Assembly: GCF_003846175.1 (NCBI RefSeq) | Contig: NZ_ML123049.1 | Span: 426,792-490,791 of the forward strand | DNA from: Streptomyces sp. ADI95-17 | GTDB lineage: Bacteria > Actinomycetota > Actinomycetes > Streptomycetales > Streptomycetaceae | Length of the DNA: 64,000 bases | Direction: 5' to 3' | Shown here: positions 51,381-60,525 of the stretch, piece by piece | Layout: every line of letters begins with the position of its first letter | Position numbering within the stretch: position 1 is the stretch's first letter | Translations under genes and position numbers: made by a program | Notes under the pieces: model-generated | Told to the model about the DNA's origin: nothing | Databases searched by the model: none | Seen by the model: only the letters and a program-made list of their open reading frames with translations

Positions 51381-53736
51381 GGAGCGCCACCGGCCGCCCG
51401 GCGAAGAGTTCGGCGAGCGCGACGGAGCCCCCGGCGAACTCCCGGCCGGGCGCCAGCAGATCGGCCCACGGACCGTCGTCCGGCAGCACCAGCTCCGTGT
51501 CGTGCCAGCCGCCCGACTCCGCCAGCCGCAACGACAGCCTGGTCACCGCAGTGACCACCTCGCCGGAGCGGCAGAACGCCAGACAGTGCGCGGCCGCCGG
51601 GCCACGCGCGCCCAGCGGGGCGTACGTACCGGACTCGCCGAACACCTCCGGCCGTTCGCGCCGCAGCCGCAGGGCGGCCGCCGTGAGCTCGTGCTTCTCG
51701 CCGAGGGCCGCGTCCCCGTCCGGTTCGCGGAACGGCCGCCGGTTGTCCGGGTCGACCAGCGCCACGTACTCCCGCTCCGTGCCCTGGTACAGATCCGGCA
51801 CCCCCGGCATCGTCAGCTGCACCAGCGCCGCCCCCAGCACATTGGCGCGCACATAGGGATCAAGGGTGCTCGCGAACCGCTCCAGCGTCTCGCGCACCTG
51901 ACCGCCGCCGGCGGCCGGCCCGGCCGCCACGAAGTCCGTCACCGCCCGCTCGTACACCGGATCGGGCTCGGTCCAGCCGGTGAAGAGACCCGCCTCCCGC
52001 ACCGCCTTCAACAGCGCCGGCTCCAGCCGGCCCGCCATCTCGCCGCCCGGCACCTTCGCGCAGCCCACCGCCGTCTGCCAGGCCTGCCAGGCGAGCTGCG
52101 GGTCCGGAGCGGTGGCCGGGGTCGCCCGCTCCAGCTCGGTCAGCAGCCCGGACCACGACTGCGGGCACTCCGTCAGCACCGCGATGCGGGCCCGCACATC
52201 GGCGCTCCGCTTGGTGTCATGGGTGGTCAGCACCGTTCCGGTGCCGGGCCAGTCGCGGGCCAGCCGGGCACAGAACGCGTGGAACTCCTCCGGCGTCACC
52301 GCGGGCTGCCCGGGGTCGCCGCCCACCTCGTTCGCCGAGATCAGCGGCATGTACCGGTAGAACGCCGTGTCCTCGACCGACTTGGCACGCAACGCGGAGG
52401 CGGTCTGCGCGAACCGGGCGCAGAACGCCGCCCGCTCGGGCCCCTCACCCAGCCGCCCCAGCGCCAGCTCCCGCACCACATCGACGGCCGACGCCTCCTG
52501 GGCGACGGCGAACATCGCCTTCGCGTCCCGTACGACCGCGTCCGACAGCGTCTCCTCGGCCGTCTCCGGGCAGGGTCCGCCGGCCGTCACGTACGGGCGG
52601 TAGACGGGCATCCGCACCAGCAGTTCGCGCACCGCGGCGTGCAGCGCCCACGGGGCGTGGTCGCGCAGCGCGGGGCCGGCCGCGCAGATCCGTACGGCGA
52701 GCCGGGTCAGCAGCTCGGTCTCGGCGGCCAGTTCGTGCGTCACCACCCGGTACGCGGCGCGGCGGACGGTCGCCGTCCAGTGGCCGCCGCGGTCGCCGGC
52801 GGGGCCCGCGTACTCCCGGTAGCGGCCGACCAGCTCCGCGGCGCCCATCGGGTCGACGAACAGACCGTCCACCCGGTGCAGGGCGTCGTACCCGGTCGTC
52901 CCCGCGACGGCCCAGTCCGCGGGCAGCGGCTCGCCGCCGGTGAGGATCTTCTCCACCACCGTCCACCGCCCGCCGGTCCCCGCCGACAGCCGCTCCAGGT
53001 ACGCCGCGGGCTCGGCCAGCCCGTCGGGGTGGTCGACGCGCAGCCCGTCGACGACACCGTCCCGGACCAGTTCGAGGATCTTGCCGTGGGTGGCGGCGAA
53101 GACCTCGGGGTCCTCCACCCGCACCCCGATGAGCTCCGAGATCGTGAAGAACCGCCGGTAGTTCAGCTCGGTGCGGGCCAGCCGCCACCAGCCGAGCCGG
53201 TAGTGCTGGGCGTCCAGCAGCTCGGGCAGCGGCAGCCCGGCGGTGCCGGTCCGCAGCGGGAACTCCTGCTCGCCGTGGCGCAGCACGTCCCCGTCCACCC
53301 GGAGCCCGCCGATCTCCTCGCCGATCGGTCCGCCGAGCACCGGCAGCAGTACCTTCCCGCCGCCCGCCGCCCAGTCGATGTCGAACCAGCGGGCGTACGG
53401 CGATCCGGGGCCCTCGCGCAGCACCTCCCACAGCGCGCGGTTGTGGCGGGGGACGGCGGCCATGTGGTTCGGCACGATGTCCACGATCAGCCCGAGACCG
53501 TGCTCGCGCGCTGTGCGGGCCAGTTCCCGCAGCCCCTGTTCACCGCCGAGCTCGGCGCGTACCCGGCCGTGGTCGACGACGTCGTAGCCGTGCCGGGAGC
53601 CGGGCACGGCCTCCAGAACCGGGGACAGATGCAGATGCGAGACGCCGAGCGCGGCGAGATACGGCACGGCCCGTCCGGCGGCCGAGAACGGGAAGTCGGG
53701 CTGGAGCTGGAGCCGGTAGGTGGCGGTGGGCGTCAT
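51340..53736 (-). CDS. treY: Malto-oligosyltrehalose synthase
   Basis: 798 residues from ATG 53736. TreY (GH13) isomerises the reducing-end alpha-1,4 bond of maltodextrins to alpha-1,1, the step before TreZ. Visible: TYRLQLQPDFPFSAAGRAVPY start, LSPVLEAVPGSRHGYDVVDH, LIVDIVPNHMA, nucleophile region DGLRVDHPDGL, acid/base region WTVVEKIL, and PGVPDLYQGTE near the C-terminus. Full length. No strong ribosome binding site is seen, so coupling to the upstream glgX (101-base gap) is likely. Its 3' end overlaps the convergent P450-like gene. Confidence 0.95.
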   Translation of the reverse strand: MTPTATYRLQLQPDFPFSAAGRAVPYLAALGVSHLHLSPVLEAVPGSRHGYDVVDHGRVRAELGGEQGLRELARTAREHGLGLIVDIVPNHMAAVPRHNRALWEVLREGPGSPYARWFDIDWAAGGGKVLLPVLGGPIGEEIGGLRVDGDVLRHGEQEFPLRTGTAGLPLPELLDAQHYRLGWWRLARTELNYRRFFTISELIGVRVEDPEVFAATHGKILELVRDGVVDGLRVDHPDGLAEPAAYLERLSAGTGGRWTVVEKILTGGEPLPADWAVAGTTGYDALHRVDGLFVDPMGAAELVGRYREYAGPAGDRGGHWTATVRRAAYRVVTHELAAETELLTRLAVRICAAGPALRDHAPWALHAAVRELLVRMPVYRPYVTAGGPCPETAEETLSDAVVRDAKAMFAVAQEASAVDVVRELALGRLGEGPERAAFCARFAQTASALRAKSVEDTAFYRYMPLISANEVGGDPGQPAVTPEEFHAFCARLARDWPGTGTVLTTHDTKRSADVRARIAVLTECPQSWSGLLTELERATPATAPDPQLAWQAWQTAVGCAKVPGGEMAGRLEPALLKAVREAGLFTGWTEPDPVYERAVTDFVAAGPAAGGGQVRETLERFASTLDPYVRANVLGAALVQLTMPGVPDLYQGTEREYVALVDPDNRRPFREPDGDAALGEKHELTAAALRLRRERPEVFGESGTYAPLGARGPAAAHCLAFCRSGEVVTAVTRLSLRLAESGGWHDTELVLPDDGPWADLLAPGREFAGGSVALAELFAGRPVALLSRAGRGAPADLG

Positions 53737-53837
53737 GCGGACGTTCGTACCCAGCCTGGCGGCTTCTGTGTCACGGAACGCCGCAAAGGGCTCGACCGGC
53801 GGTGTCCCCGCCCGCCCGGCGGGACGGCCCCCCGGCC

Positions 53838-56003
53838 CTACGCGGGCCGCTGCAGCACCGCCATGCTGCGCCCGACCAGCGTCACCCGATCGCCCCCGGC
53901 CACCTTCGGCCCGGAACCGGGCATGACCCCGACCGGGCGCGCCGTGTCGACCACCACCAGCCACTGCCGGCCGTGGTTCACCGGTACGGAGAACTCCAGC
54001 GTCTCCGCGCTCGCGTTGAACATCAGCAGGAACGAGTCGTCGGAGATCCGCTCGCCGCGCGGTCCGGGCTCCGAGATCGCGTGGCCGTTGAGGAAGACCG
54101 TCAGCGCCTTGGCGTGCGCGGCCTGCCAGTCCCGCTGCTTCATCTCGCCGCCCTCGGGCGTGAACCACGCGATGTCCGAGAGCTCGTCGTGGGTGCCCTC
54201 GACCGGTCGGCCGTGGAAGAACCGGCGGCGGCGGAAGACCGGATGGTCGCGGCGCAGCCACACCATCGCCCGCGTGAACTCCAGCAGACTGCTGCCCTCG
54301 GTACCGCCCTCGCCCGGCTCGGCCCCGTCCGCCCCGTCCCGCACCGGCTCCGCCGGGTCCGGCCAGTGCACCCACGACAACTCGCTGTCCTGGCAGTACG
54401 CGTTGTTGTTGCCCCGCTGGGTACGCGCGAACTCGTCGCCGTGGCTCAGCATCGGCACGCCCTGCGACAGCATCAGCGTGGCGATGAAGTTCCGCATCTG
54501 CCGGGTCCGCAGATCGAGGACCTCCGGCCGATCGGTGTCGCCCTCCGCGCCGCAGTTCCAGGACCGGTTGTGGCTCTCGCCGTCCCGGTTGCCCTCGCCG
54601 TTCGCCTCGTTGTGCTTGTCGTTGTACGAGACCAGGTCGTGCAGCGTGAATCCGTCGTGGCAGGTGGTGAAGTTGATCGAGGCGAGCGGGCGCCGCCCGT
54701 CGTCCTGGTACAGGTCCGACGACCCGGTCAGCCGGCCCGCGAACTCCGCGAGGGTCCGCGGCTCGCCCCGCCACAGGTCCCGCACGGTGTCCCGGTACTT
54801 GCCGTTCCACTCGGTCCACAGCGGCGGGAAGTTCCCCACCTGGTAGCCGCCCTCGCCCACGTCCCACGGCTCGGCGATCAGCTTCACCTGGCTGACCACC
54901 GGGTCCTGCTGCACCAGGTCGAAGAACGACGACAGCCGGTCCACCTCGTGGAACTGCCGGGCCAGGGTCGCCGCCAGATCGAAGCGGAAGCCGTCCACGT
55001 GCATCTCGGTCACCCAGTACCGCAGCGAGTCCATGATCAGCTGGAGCACGTGCGGCGACCGCATCAACAGGGAGTTCCCGGTCCCCGTGGTGTCCATGTA
55101 GTACCGCTGGTCGTCCGCGAGCCGGTAGTACGAGGCGTTGTCCAGGCCCCGGAAGGAGAGCGTCGGGCCCAGATGGTTGCCCTCCGCGGTGTGGTTGTAG
55201 ACCACGTCGAGGATCACCTCGATGCCGGCCTGGTGCAGCGCCCGGACCGCCTGCTTGAACTCCAGCACCTGCTCGCCCCGGTCGCCCCAGGAGGCGTAGG
55301 CGTTGTGCGGGGCGAAGAAGCCGATGGTGTTGTAGCCCCAGTAATTGGCCAGCCCCGCGTCCGCCAGCCGGTGGTCCTGGACGAACTGGTGCACCGGCAT
55401 CAGTTCGATCGCCGTGACGCCCAGTTCCGTCAGATGGGCGATCACCTCCGGATGGGCCAGCCCCGCGTACGTGCCGCGCAGCTCCTTCGGCAGCCCCGGG
55501 TGGAGCATCGTCAGACCCTTCACATGGGCCTCGTAGATCACCGTGCGGTGGTAGTCCGTACGGGGCCGCCGGTCGTCGCCCCAGTCGAAGTAGGGATTGA
55601 CCACGACCGAGGTCATGGTGTGCGGGGCCGAGTCGAGATCGTTGCGCGCGTCGGGCCGGCCGAACGGATAGCCGTACACCGCCTCGCCCCACCGGATCTG
55701 CCCGGCGACGGCACGGGCGTACGGATCGAGCAGCAGCTTGGCCGAATTGCAGCGGGCGCCGCGCTCCGGTTCGTACGGCCCGTGGACCCTGAATCCGTAC
55801 CGCTGACCGGGCATCACTCCGGGCAGATAGGCATGGCGGACGAAGGCGTCGGTCTCCCTGAGCTCCACCGCCGTCTCGGAACCGTCGTCGTGCAGCAGGC
55901 ACAACTCGATTCGTCGGGCGGCCTCCGAGAAGACCGCGAAGTTGGTCCCGGCGCCGTCGTACGTGGCACCGAGGGGATACGCCTGTCCCGGCCAGACCTG
56001 CAT
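53838..56003 (-). CDS. glgX: Glycogen debranching enzyme
   Basis: 721 residues from ATG 56003 with GGAAGGG 8 bases upstream; the frame extends to 56183 but without supporting signal. GlgX/isoamylase-type GH13 enzyme hydrolysing alpha-1,6 branches of limit dextrins. N-terminal CBM48 (MQVWPGQAYPLGATYDGAGTN region), then VILDVVYNHTAEGN, nucleophile region DGFRFDLAATL, acid/base region LIAEPWDVG and TTCHDGFTLHDLVSY. It supplies linear maltodextrin to TreY encoded downstream, so the pair forms a glycogen-to-trehalose operon. Confidence 0.95.
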   Translation of the reverse strand: MQVWPGQAYPLGATYDGAGTNFAVFSEAARRIELCLLHDDGSETAVELRETDAFVRHAYLPGVMPGQRYGFRVHGPYEPERGARCNSAKLLLDPYARAVAGQIRWGEAVYGYPFGRPDARNDLDSAPHTMTSVVVNPYFDWGDDRRPRTDYHRTVIYEAHVKGLTMLHPGLPKELRGTYAGLAHPEVIAHLTELGVTAIELMPVHQFVQDHRLADAGLANYWGYNTIGFFAPHNAYASWGDRGEQVLEFKQAVRALHQAGIEVILDVVYNHTAEGNHLGPTLSFRGLDNASYYRLADDQRYYMDTTGTGNSLLMRSPHVLQLIMDSLRYWVTEMHVDGFRFDLAATLARQFHEVDRLSSFFDLVQQDPVVSQVKLIAEPWDVGEGGYQVGNFPPLWTEWNGKYRDTVRDLWRGEPRTLAEFAGRLTGSSDLYQDDGRRPLASINFTTCHDGFTLHDLVSYNDKHNEANGEGNRDGESHNRSWNCGAEGDTDRPEVLDLRTRQMRNFIATLMLSQGVPMLSHGDEFARTQRGNNNAYCQDSELSWVHWPDPAEPVRDGADGAEPGEGGTEGSSLLEFTRAMVWLRRDHPVFRRRRFFHGRPVEGTHDELSDIAWFTPEGGEMKQRDWQAAHAKALTVFLNGHAISEPGPRGERISDDSFLLMFNASAETLEFSVPVNHGRQWLVVVDTARPVGVMPGSGPKVAGGDRVTLVGRSMAVLQRPA

Positions 56004-56443
56004 AGGTTCGACCCTTCCACTTCTGATCCGGGTGCCTGGAGCTTGCGGGCTGCCAGGGCGCGTCCGACCCCTGATCCGCCGGGCGGGCCCTGGTGCCAGA
56101 TCTTCCCCGAAACAGGTGCGGCTACCTAGGACCGACCGGCAATCGGGGGCGGCGTCGCGGGGCCGGGCGGCCCGGGACGTCACGCGGTCCGGTCAACATC
56201 GGGCCTCTCCGTGTCGCCCGGAACCGGGATCCGGACCCGGGAAACCGGTGCTCGCCCGGTACAGAGCCCGGGATGGGGTGGTTAATCACTATGAATCCCC
56301 TCACTGCGGCAGATCTTGCCGCCGGGAACATGCCTGCGCGGTAGGGGAGTTGACGAAGCAGCATGCGCATCCGGCTGCACCGGCTCCCGCTCCCGGAGTA
56401 CCCTTCCTTGATCGTTGGTGGGGGAGTGGAAGGCGGTGCGCGG
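56004..56443. promoter_or_regulatory. Divergent intergenic region, glgX versus HEPN gene
   Basis: About 440 bases. It should contain both promoters. A short AT-rich patch (56278-56296) lies about 150 bases before the HEPN-protein start and is the best candidate for its promoter. Several CCCGGG/CCGGATCCGG-type palindromes occur around 56222-56270 without a clear terminator geometry. The first 27 codons of an alternative HEPN start (ATG 56363) lie here. Confidence 0.4.
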
Positions 56444-57676
56444 GTGAGCTCGGGCGGATTCGAGCTGCCCCCAGGTGACCCGGGTCACGAGGGGGACTCC
56501 ACCGATGTCCCGCCAGGGGCGGTATCGCTTGCGCAGCCCATGGAGATCGGCGCGGAGCTGGACTGGACGGCGGACGCCTGGAGCGAGGTGCGGACGCGCG
56601 CGCAGCGGGCCGGACGCGCCTACATCTGGCTGAATCTCGTGGAGCAGCGGCTGCGTGCCGTGGTCGCCGCGGTGCTCCGGCCGATCTACGAACCGGTGCA
56701 CGGCGAGGACTGGGTGGTGGCCGCCGCCGGGCCCGCCGGGCAGGAGTGGGTGCAGCGGGCCGTCGCCGTGCGCGAGGTCTCGCGCCGCAAGGGCTATCTG
56801 CTGGACCCCGCCGACGACAACGTTCTCAGCTTCCTCACGCTGCCGCAGCTGCGTGAGCTGATGGTCCAGCACTGGCCGTGCTTCGAGGCGTACTTCGACG
56901 ACCGGCGCGAAGTGGAGCTGGCCCTCGACGAGCTGGAGGTCGCCCGCAACGTGGTCTCCCGCAACCGCGCCCTGAACGAGGCGGTCCTCGCCCAGGCCGA
57001 GCGCGCCTCCGCCCGGCTCCTGGAGATCCTGGGCAGCGGCGCCGCGGTCCCGTCGGCCGACCGGCTCCCGGTCGACGCCGTCGAGGAGCTGGTCGGCGAC
57101 CGGTACGCGGATGTGGTCTCCGTCCACTCCGACCGGGTGCGGCTCCAGCGCCAGCTGCCCGCCGAGGACCTCTTCGGCGGTTCGCGCCGGCTCGACGCGA
57201 TCGGCATAGGGCTCAACCTGCTGGTGCAGAACTTCTCCGGCCGCAGGCTCATCCGGCTCGCCGAGTCGGGCTGCCGGGTCCGGCTGCTCTTCATCAACCC
57301 GGCCAGCAGCGCGGTCAAGCGCCGGGAGCGGGAGCTGGGGCTGAAGAAGGGCGAGCTGAGCCGGTCGGTGGAGATGAACATCCTCCATATGCGCCGGGTC
57401 CGCTCCAAGCTCCGCGACCCGGGCGCCTTCGAGATCCACGTGTTCGACGAGACACCGCGCTTCACGGCCTATCTGGTGGACGGCGACGGGACCGACGCGG
57501 TCGGGGTCGTCCAGACCTATCTGCGGCGCGCACGCGGCATGGAGGCGCCCGTGCTGGTGCTGCGGGGCGGCGGGCGAGCCGTGGTCCGGGCGGGGCAGGA
57601 CAACGAGCACGGGCTGTTCGAGACGTACCGCGAGGAGTTCGAGTCCGTGTGGACGGACTCCCGGCCCGTCTCCTGA
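56444..57676 (+). CDS. SAV2148-like HEPN-domain protein
   Basis: 410 residues from GTG 56444 (VSSGGFELPP start, as I recall for homologues); ATG 56363 is an in-frame alternative. After a disordered acidic N-terminus the helical region from about 40 to 230 (WSEVRTRAQRAGRAYIWLNL, LMVQHWPCFEAYFDDRREVEL, VARNVVSRNRALNEAV) fits HEPN folds with an RNxxxH-like position reading RNRALN, so the nuclease histidine is not conserved here. The C-terminal half (about 250-400, GIGLNLLVQNFSGRRL, RLLFINPASSAVKRRE) resembles phospholipase-D-like regulatory domains. Function unknown; conserved in Streptomyces. Confidence 0.82.
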   Translation: MSSGGFELPPGDPGHEGDSTDVPPGAVSLAQPMEIGAELDWTADAWSEVRTRAQRAGRAYIWLNLVEQRLRAVVAAVLRPIYEPVHGEDWVVAAAGPAGQEWVQRAVAVREVSRRKGYLLDPADDNVLSFLTLPQLRELMVQHWPCFEAYFDDRREVELALDELEVARNVVSRNRALNEAVLAQAERASARLLEILGSGAAVPSADRLPVDAVEELVGDRYADVVSVHSDRVRLQRQLPAEDLFGGSRRLDAIGIGLNLLVQNFSGRRLIRLAESGCRVRLLFINPASSAVKRRERELGLKKGELSRSVEMNILHMRRVRSKLRDPGAFEIHVFDETPRFTAYLVDGDGTDAVGVVQTYLRRARGMEAPVLVLRGGGRAVVRAGQDNEHGLFETYREEFESVWTDSRPVS

Positions 57677-57754
57677 GGGGCCGCCACCGCGTTGTCAGTG
57701 GTGCGTGCGAGGGTGGTCGTCACCTGGGGGAGAGCACCACGAAGGAGGTACGGG

Positions 57755-58486
57755 ATGAGCTGGCACCGGGAGCCGCTGGTCGGCTTCGACCTGGAGACGA
57801 CGGGCACCGAGCCGCTGGAGGCCCGGATCGTGACCGCCGCGATCGTCGGCGTCCGCGACAGGGACGGGGAGCCGGTGCGCCAGCGCGCCTGGCTGGCGGA
57901 TCCGGGCATCCGGATCCCCGCGCAGGCCTCGGCGATCCACGGCATCAGCAGCGAGCGGGCGGCGGCGGAGGGCCGGCCGGTGCGCGAGGTGGCCGACGAG
58001 ATCGCCGAGGCCCTCACGGGCTACTGGCGCCAGGGCGTCCCCATCGTCGCGTACAACGCGGCCTTCGACCTGACGCTGCTCACGGCGGAGTTGCGGCGGC
58101 ACGGGCTGCCGTCGCTGAGCGACCGGCTCGACGGGGCCGGGATCGGCCCGGTCATCGACCCGTACACCATCGACCGGGCCGTCGACCGCTACCGCAAGGG
58201 CAAGCGCAACCTGGAGGCGGTCTGCGTCGAGTACGGCGTGGTACACGGCGGGGCCCATGACGCGGGGGCGGACGCGCTGGCCGCGGTCCGGGTGGCGCAC
58301 GCCATAGCCGAGCGGCACGGCTCGGTGGCCGAGCTGACCGCCGCCGAGCTGCACGAGCGCCAGGTGGAGTGGTACGCGCAATGGGCGGCGGACTTCCAGC
58401 AGTTCCTGCGCCGCAAGGGCACGGCCGACGCGGTGATCGACGGCCACTGGCCGCTGCGGGAGCCGGCCGGAGTCACCGCCGGCTGA
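57755..58486 (+). CDS. DnaQ-like 3'-5' exonuclease (DEDDh)
   Basis: 243 residues from ATG 57755, with an ideal GAAGGAGG 6 bases upstream. Exo I motif FDLETTG (residues 11-17), Exo II NAAFDL (about 98-103) and Exo III HDAGADA (about 168-174) give all four acidic residues and the His of DEDDh exonucleases. It is a stand-alone protein rather than a polymerase domain, so a repair or RNA-turnover role is more likely than replication proofreading. It follows the HEPN gene by 78 bases. Confidence 0.94.
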   Translation: MSWHREPLVGFDLETTGTEPLEARIVTAAIVGVRDRDGEPVRQRAWLADPGIRIPAQASAIHGISSERAAAEGRPVREVADEIAEALTGYWRQGVPIVAYNAAFDLTLLTAELRRHGLPSLSDRLDGAGIGPVIDPYTIDRAVDRYRKGKRNLEAVCVEYGVVHGGAHDAGADALAAVRVAHAIAERHGSVAELTAAELHERQVEWYAQWAADFQQFLRRKGTADAVIDGHWPLREPAGVTAG

Positions 58487-58582
58487 CGGCCCGGGGATGT
58501 ACGGACCGGGCCGGCCCCGGCCCGCCCGCACTCCTGCCCGGCCGGGTCCCGGCCCCCGCAGCCGGATTCGGGGGGACGGCTC

Positions 58583-59449
58583 TCAGAACGGATACCACCG
58601 CACCGCCGTGTCGCCGTCCCGGAGCGAGGCCACCCGGCGGCGGAATTCCGCGAGCGCCTTCGGGTTGGCCGGTGCGTGCTGGGACACCCACGCACAGCTG
58701 GCCGTCTCCCGGGCCCCGCGGAGCACCGCGCAGCCCTCCCACTCCCGCACGTCCCAGCCGTAGGCGGCGGTGAAGGCGTCGTACGCCTCGGGCGCCAGGC
58801 CGTACCGGTCCCGGGACAGCGCCAGCACCACCAGATCGTGCTCGCGCAGATCCGCGGAGAAGGTCTCCAGATCGACCAGCACCGGACCGTCCGGACCGAC
58901 ATGGACGTTACGGGGCAGCGCGTCACCGTGGATCGGCCCCGGCGGCAGATGGGGGACCAGCGCGGCGGCGGCCGCCGCGAAGCCGTCGCGGCGCTCGCGC
59001 AGATAGTCGGCGTCGGCCGGGTCGATCGCATCGCCCGCGAGCCGCAGCCAGCGTTCGACCCCGCCCAGCAGTTCACGGGGCGGCAGCGCGAGGCCGTCCG
59101 GGGCGGGCAGCGCGTGCACCTGGGCGAGCAGCGGTGCCAGGTCCCGCGGCTCGGTGGGGCGCACGGGATCGGGCAGCCGGTGCCAGAGGGTCACGGGGTG
59201 GCCCTCGACCAGGCGCGCCGCGGGCTCGGCGGCCCGTACGGCGGGGACGCCCGAGGCGGCCAGCCACCGGGCGACGGCCACCTCGCGCTCCGCCCGGTCC
59301 CGCAGTTCCGGGTTCCGCACGGCGTCCCGGCCGACCTTGACCACCAGGTCGCCGACGGCGAACACCGCGTTCTCGCCCATCGCGAGCAGCTCCGCACCGC
59401 CGGACAGCCCGGCTGCGGTCAGCACCTCACGCGCACGCATCTCGTTCAT
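58583..59449 (-). CDS. Aminoglycoside phosphotransferase-fold protein
   Basis: 288 residues from ATG 59449 (GGAG just upstream; ATG 59440 is an alternative). APH/choline-kinase fold: nucleotide-binding N-lobe (MGENAVFAVGDLVVKVGRD), catalytic loop IHGDALPRNV and metal-binding VLVDLETFS. The substrate is not predictable; many such Streptomyces proteins are not resistance enzymes. Divergent from the sugar ABC operon. Confidence 0.88.
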   Translation of the reverse strand: MNEMRAREVLTAAGLSGGAELLAMGENAVFAVGDLVVKVGRDAVRNPELRDRAEREVAVARWLAASGVPAVRAAEPAARLVEGHPVTLWHRLPDPVRPTEPRDLAPLLAQVHALPAPDGLALPPRELLGGVERWLRLAGDAIDPADADYLRERRDGFAAAAAALVPHLPPGPIHGDALPRNVHVGPDGPVLVDLETFSADLREHDLVVLALSRDRYGLAPEAYDAFTAAYGWDVREWEGCAVLRGARETASCAWVSQHAPANPKALAEFRRRVASLRDGDTAVRWYPF

Positions 59450-59574
59450 GACTCCGATTTTCGCATCCGTGCAGGCCTGCTTGACGAACCGATGACCCGT
59501 CAGCACGATGACGGAGGCCGTCTGAGCGGCCAGAACGGTATGAATCCGATGTAATGACACAAGGGGGCGGATTC

Positions 59575-60525
59575 GTGACATTGGCGAGTGCAACCGTACG
59601 TTCCGGGAGGGACGGTCCGCCCGGAAGCCCGCAGGACAAACGGTCCCGGCCGGTCAACCGGAGCGCCGGTACCTGGTTCCTGGTGCTGCCCGCGCTGATC
59701 CCGATCCTGGTCCTGAGCGTCGGCCCCCTGCTCTACGGCATCGCGCTGGCCTTCACCGACGCCCAGTCCGGCCGCACCCGCTCCACCCAGTGGGTGGGCG
59801 GACTGAACTTCCAGGACCTGCTCCACGACACCCTCTTCTGGGACTCGTTCCGGATCGGTCTGGTCTGGGCGTTCGGCGTCACCGTCCCGCAGTTCGTACT
59901 GGCCCTCGGTCTCGCCCTGCTGCTCAACCAGAATCTGCGGCTGCGCTGGCTGGCCCGGGCCCTGGCGATCATCCCGTGGGCGATGCCCGAGGTGGTGGTG
60001 GGCCTCATGTGGCGGCTCGTCTACAACCCGGACGCGGGCATCCTCAACGAGACCATCCGCGATCTCGGCCTGGGCGACGGCCGGGACTGGCTCACCGGAC
60101 TCGCCACCGCCCTGCCCGCCGTGATCGTCGTGGGCGTCTGGTCGGGCATGCCCCAGACCACCGTCGCCCTGCTCGCCGGGCTGCAGAACACCCCGCACGA
60201 ACTCCACGAGGCGGCCGCCCTGGACGGAGCCGGTGCCTGGCGCCGCTTCCGTACCGTCACCTGGCCGGTGCTCAGGCCCGTCGCGCTCTCCATCACCGCG
60301 CTCAACTTCATCTGGAACTTCAACTCCTTCGCCCTGGTCTACGTACTGACCAACGGCGGACCCGGCGGCCGCACCCGGCTGCCGATGCTCTTCGCGTACG
60401 AGGAGGCCTTCCACTACGGACAGTTCGGGTACGCGGCGGCCATGGGCTGTGTGATGGTCGCGGTGATCTCCGTGATCCTCGCGGTGTATCTGGCCGGCCG
60501 GATCAGGGGAGGCGAGGACCGATGA
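59575..60525 (+). CDS. Carbohydrate ABC transporter permease (MalF type)
   Basis: 316 residues from GTG 59575, chosen because AAGGGGGCGG precedes it; ATG 59554 lacks a ribosome binding site. Six spans, with the EAA loop EAAALDGAGAWRRFRTVTWPVLRP near residue 222 that docks the ATPase. First gene of a three-gene importer operon (permease, permease, binding protein). No ATPase gene is present; in Streptomyces a shared MsiK ATPase usually energises such systems. Confidence 0.94.
   Translation: MTLASATVRSGRDGPPGSPQDKRSRPVNRSAGTWFLVLPALIPILVLSVGPLLYGIALAFTDAQSGRTRSTQWVGGLNFQDLLHDTLFWDSFRIGLVWAFGVTVPQFVLALGLALLLNQNLRLRWLARALAIIPWAMPEVVVGLMWRLVYNPDAGILNETIRDLGLGDGRDWLTGLATALPAVIVVGVWSGMPQTTVALLAGLQNTPHELHEAAALDGAGAWRRFRTVTWPVLRPVALSITALNFIWNFNSFALVYVLTNGGPGGRTRLPMLFAYEEAFHYGQFGYAAAMGCVMVAVISVILAVYLAGRIRGGEDR

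Noticed and set aside
51190..54846. A 1218-codon rightward open frame over treY and glgX
   Set aside because: Antisense to full-length GH13 enzymes; no signal, motif or ribosome binding site.
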